Shown here: positions 61,712 to 64,000 of the stretch, piece after piece
How positions within the stretch are numbered: the stretch's first letter is position 1
How the letters are laid out: every line of letters starts with the position of its first letter
Assembly: GCF_041435435.1 (NCBI RefSeq)
Contig: NZ_CP108494.1
Location: 3,754,501-3,818,500, forward strand
From: Streptomyces sp. NBC_01241
GTDB taxonomy: Bacteria; Actinomycetota; Actinomycetes; Streptomycetales; Streptomycetaceae
DNA length: 64,000 nt
Direction of reading: 5' to 3'
Translations under genes and position numbers: made by a program
Notes under the pieces: model-generated
What the model saw: the letters and a program-made list of their open reading frames with translations, nothing else
Told to the model about the DNA's origin: nothing
Databases searched by the model: none

Positions 61712-61729
61712 GTCACGCACCCCTTCTAT

Positions 61730-62281
61730 TCAACTTTGATCAGCGTAGCGGGCCGCCTCGGCGACCAGCTCGAACGCGGTGCGGCCGTCCAGGGACTCGC
61801 GGATGATGTCGGCGTGCCCGGCGTGCCGGGCGTGCTCCTCGACGAGATGGAGCAGCAGCCAACGCATCGACACCCGCCCCTCCTTCGGGAACCAGGGTGC
61901 TTCGGGCAGCGGGAAGGTGTCGTCCAGGCCGGGCACCGAGCGGATGAACTTCTCGACCTCGGCCGCGACGCCGTCCCAGAACTCCAGCATCTGCCCCACG
62001 GTCTCGTCGCCGACGAGACGGAAGCTGTCCGCCCAGGTCTCCTCGGTGCGGGCGGCCCCGTTCGGCTGCTGCTGGGCCATCCGCAGCCAGTTCAGCTCGG
62101 TCTCGGCGACATGCTTGAGCAGTCCGGAGAGCGAGAGCTCGCTGGCGCTGGGCCGGCTCGCCGCCTGTTCCTCGGTCAGACCGATGAGCGAGCGCCGGAT
62201 TGCGCCGCGCTGCGCCTCGACGAAGGAGAGGAGCGCGCCGCGCTCGTCGCCGGTGGCTTCCGCGGGAACGTGAGTGACCAT
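61730..62281 (-). CDS. DinB-family (DUF664) protein
   Basis: The 183-aa four-helix-bundle protein of the DinB/mycothiol-transferase type has GLLKHVAETELNWLRMAQQQ, VSMRWLLLHLVEEHARHAGH and a His pattern consistent with the family's metal triad (H72-type, H...H in EEHARHAGHAD). Members include mycothiol-dependent transferases and enzymes of unknown use; streptomycetes make mycothiol. The ATG at 62281 (MVTHVPAEATG) is chosen over 62326 because the family fold starts there. It is upstream of and probably co-transcribed with the PadR gene. Confidence 0.88.
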   Translation of the reverse strand: MVTHVPAEATGDERGALLSFVEAQRGAIRRSLIGLTEEQAASRPSASELSLSGLLKHVAETELNWLRMAQQQPNGAARTEETWADSFRLVGDETVGQMLEFWDGVAAEVEKFIRSVPGLDDTFPLPEAPWFPKEGRVSMRWLLLHLVEEHARHAGHADIIRESLDGRTAFELVAEAARYADQS

Positions 62282-62389
62282 GGTGTCCGCCCTGTGTCCG
62301 TGCCGATTTCTCCTGACACCGACCAAGTTACGGACCCTTGCGGTCAGCTTCCGTTCGACTCCGGCAGACCCGGCAGCGGAGGCGTCAGG

Positions 62390-63847
62390 TCAGAAAGGGA
62401 ACGCGCTCCGGCCGTGCTGGATGGAGATCCACTTCTGGGTGGTGAAGGCGCCCACGGTCGCCTCGCCGTTCAGCCGGCCGATCCCGGAGGACTTCTCGCC
62501 GCCGAAGGCCACCAGCGGATCGTCCTGGACGGTGGAGTCGTTGACGTGGAACATCCCGCTGACGACGCGCCGCGCGAACCGCACTCCGCGTTCGACGCCT
62601 CGGGTGTGCACGGCGCCGCTCAGCCCGTACGGGGTGGCGTTGGCGATCCGTACGGCTTCGTCCTCGCCGTCGAACGGCACCAGCAGCGCCACCGGGCCGA
62701 ATATCTCCTGGGACAGCAACGGGGAGCCCTCGGGGAGCCCGGTGAGCACGGTCGGCTCCACGAGGTTGCCGCGGGTCCGGCCCCGTACGAGCGCGGTGGC
62801 CCCCTCGGCGAGCGCCTGGTCGACCAGGGCGGTCAGGGCGTCGGCCTGGAAGGTGTTGATGACCGGGCCGATCTGGGTCCCCGGGTCGCGCGGGTCGCCG
62901 GTCCTCAGCGCGGCCACCCTGGCGGTGAACTTCTCAGTGAACTCCCGTTCCACACGGCGGTCCACCAGGATGCGGTTGGCGGCCATGCAGACCTGCCCCT
63001 GGTACACAAAGCGGCTGAAGACGGCCGCGTCGACCGCGTAGTCGATGTCCGCGTCCTCCAGCACCACCAGGGCGCTGTTGCCGCTGAGTTCGAGGACCGT
63101 CCGCTTGAATTGCCCGGCCGCCGTCGCGCCGACGTGACGGCCCACCCGGTCCGTGCCCGCGAAGGAGATCACCTTGGGTACGGGATGCTCGATGAACGCG
63201 TCCCCTATTTCCGCGACATCGGTGATCACGATGTTGAGCAGTCCGGCGGGCAGCCCGGCGTCCTCGAAGATCTTGGCGATCAGTCCGCCGCCGACGACCG
63301 GGGCGTTCTGGTTGGGCTTGACGACGACCGCGTTGCCGAGCGCGAGGGCCGGTGCGACCGACTTCATCGTCACCAGGAAGGGGAAGTTGAAGGGGCTTAT
63401 CACCCCTATGACGCCGACGGGCTGCCGTTGGACACGGTTCTCCTTGCCGTCCACCGCGGAGGGCAGGACGCGGCCCACGGGAAGCAGCGCCCGCTGGATC
63501 GCGTCGCGCAGGAATTCCTTGGCGACCCGGACCTCGTACTCCGCCTTGAGGCGGGTGCCGCCCAGTTCATCGACGATCGCCTCGACGATGCCGTCGTGCA
63601 GTTCCTCGGTGATGCGCAGGGCCCGTTCCAGAACACCACGGCGTTGGTACGGGCCGGTGGTGGCCCAGGACCGCTGGGCGCGTTCGGCAGCGCGGTAGGC
63701 CAGATCGACCTCCTGCTCGGTCGCGATGGTGATCGCGGCGAGTTTCTCCCCGTTGTAGGGATTGAAATCGATGATGTCCCACGAGCCGGTTCCGGTCCGC
63801 CACTCACCGTCGATGTACTGGTCGGCCAGCTCGCAGAAGAAGGACAT
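62390..63847 (-). CDS. Aldehyde dehydrogenase (NAD(P)+-dependent)
   Basis: The 485-aa enzyme oxidises an aldehyde to the acid. It has the catalytic glutamate E253 (LELSGNSALVV) and the nucleophile C287 in YQGQVCMAANRIL, with SPFNFPFLVTMKSVAPALAL and FAGTDRVGRHVGATA in the NAD fold. The length and motifs are standard. It resembles benzaldehyde or general substrate dehydrogenases of actinobacteria; the substrate is not certain. The ATG at 63847 (MSFFCELADQYIDGEW) has AAGGGA 8 nt upstream; the frame is open to 63889. It is downstream of the gene cut by the right edge. Confidence 0.94.
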   Translation of the reverse strand: MSFFCELADQYIDGEWRTGTGSWDIIDFNPYNGEKLAAITIATEQEVDLAYRAAERAQRSWATTGPYQRRGVLERALRITEELHDGIVEAIVDELGGTRLKAEYEVRVAKEFLRDAIQRALLPVGRVLPSAVDGKENRVQRQPVGVIGVISPFNFPFLVTMKSVAPALALGNAVVVKPNQNAPVVGGGLIAKIFEDAGLPAGLLNIVITDVAEIGDAFIEHPVPKVISFAGTDRVGRHVGATAAGQFKRTVLELSGNSALVVLEDADIDYAVDAAVFSRFVYQGQVCMAANRILVDRRVEREFTEKFTARVAALRTGDPRDPGTQIGPVINTFQADALTALVDQALAEGATALVRGRTRGNLVEPTVLTGLPEGSPLLSQEIFGPVALLVPFDGEDEAVRIANATPYGLSGAVHTRGVERGVRFARRVVSGMFHVNDSTVQDDPLVAFGGEKSSGIGRLNGEATVGAFTTQKWISIQHGRSAFPF

Positions 63848-63901
63848 GCGATCCCTTAACTCAGGTGCAGACTTCCGTCGATCCGTCATCGTACTGATGA
63901 A

Positions 63902-64000
63902 TCACGTCAGTTGGAGCAGACCACGGAGCAGATCGCGGCTCTCCTCCGGACCAGGGCTGTCCTGGTGAAGTCGCTTCATGGCCTTTTCGTACTGAGCGAC
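63902..64000 (-). CDS. C-terminal end of an unidentified gene, cut by the right window edge
   Basis: The last 32 codons of a minus-strand gene reach the right edge in frame with no stop: the end reads VAQYEKAMKRLHQDSPGPEE, then SRDLLRGLLQLT, then TGA at 63904-63902. The helix is charged and regular, as in a regulatory or coiled-coil protein. Too little is present to assign a family. It ends 54 nt before the aldehyde dehydrogenase start. Confidence 0.6.
   Translation of the reverse strand, partial: VAQYEKAMKRLHQDSPGPEESRDLLRGLLQLT

Overview
The window is a stretch of chromosome from a Streptomyces species or very close relative. The evidence is the very high G+C content with G/C at third codon positions, frequent GTG starts, and typical streptomycete genes: the SigE-CseABC envelope-stress system, Lsr2, ClpC, a TipA-type thiopeptide regulator with its characteristic promoter, and an SCO3374-type protein. 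From memory, the gene order closely follows the S. coelicolor core chromosome around SCO3349-SCO3420; this was not checked against a database. I see no prophage, insertion sequence, CRISPR array, rRNA or tRNA, or secondary-metabolite cluster. Most of the window is ordinary core chromosome, and novelty is mainly in regulatory sites, repeats and protein variants.

Layout. 1-4.3 kb: a sigma-like fragment at the edge, then radA and disA (DNA repair and c-di-AMP). 4.3-9.9 kb: PAP2 phosphatase, mutY and the sigE-cseA-cseB-cseC operon. 10-13.1 kb: a drug exporter with divergent TetR regulator around a large dyad operator, and a secreted M23 peptidase. 13.6-19.8 kb: clpC, an SCO3374-like gene, lsr2, an ArgA-type acetyltransferase, a BlaI-type repressor and small proteins. 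19.8-25.7 kb: a compact leftward cofactor operon (DUF2520 protein, panC, nadB, nadC, coaX). 25.8-33.6 kb: a PLP lyase, an ArsR-type regulator, a two-component system followed after 3 nt by a TmrB-like ATPase, and a MidA-like methyltransferase next to an orphan nuoD. 33.6-41.9 kb: an osmoprotectant ABC transporter, a secreted esterase and an MprF-like lysyltransferase. 41.9-53.2 kb: folate genes (folP, folB, folK, folE) with ftsH, hpt, tilS, a zinc metalloprotease, a D,D-carboxypeptidase and ppa. 53.2-64 kb: ThrE-like exporter, DedA, YbjQ, tipA, a ClC-type channel, a WrbA-like flavoprotein, glutamate decarboxylase, PadR, DinB, an aldehyde dehydrogenase and a gene fragment at the right edge.

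How they fit together. Envelope homeostasis recurs: SigE/CseABC, PAP2, M23 peptidase, D,D-carboxypeptidase, MprF-like enzyme, and the two-component/TmrB operon. A second theme is cofactor supply: NAD, pantothenate/CoA and folate. The best leads for new biology are the MidA-NuoD2 pair with a conserved target arginine, a TipA homologue that lacks the thiostrepton-attachment cysteine yet keeps its promoter architecture, the two-component/TmrB operon, a hairpin lying exactly between the ftsH Shine-Dalgarno and start codon, and a cysteine-rich N-terminus on NadC.
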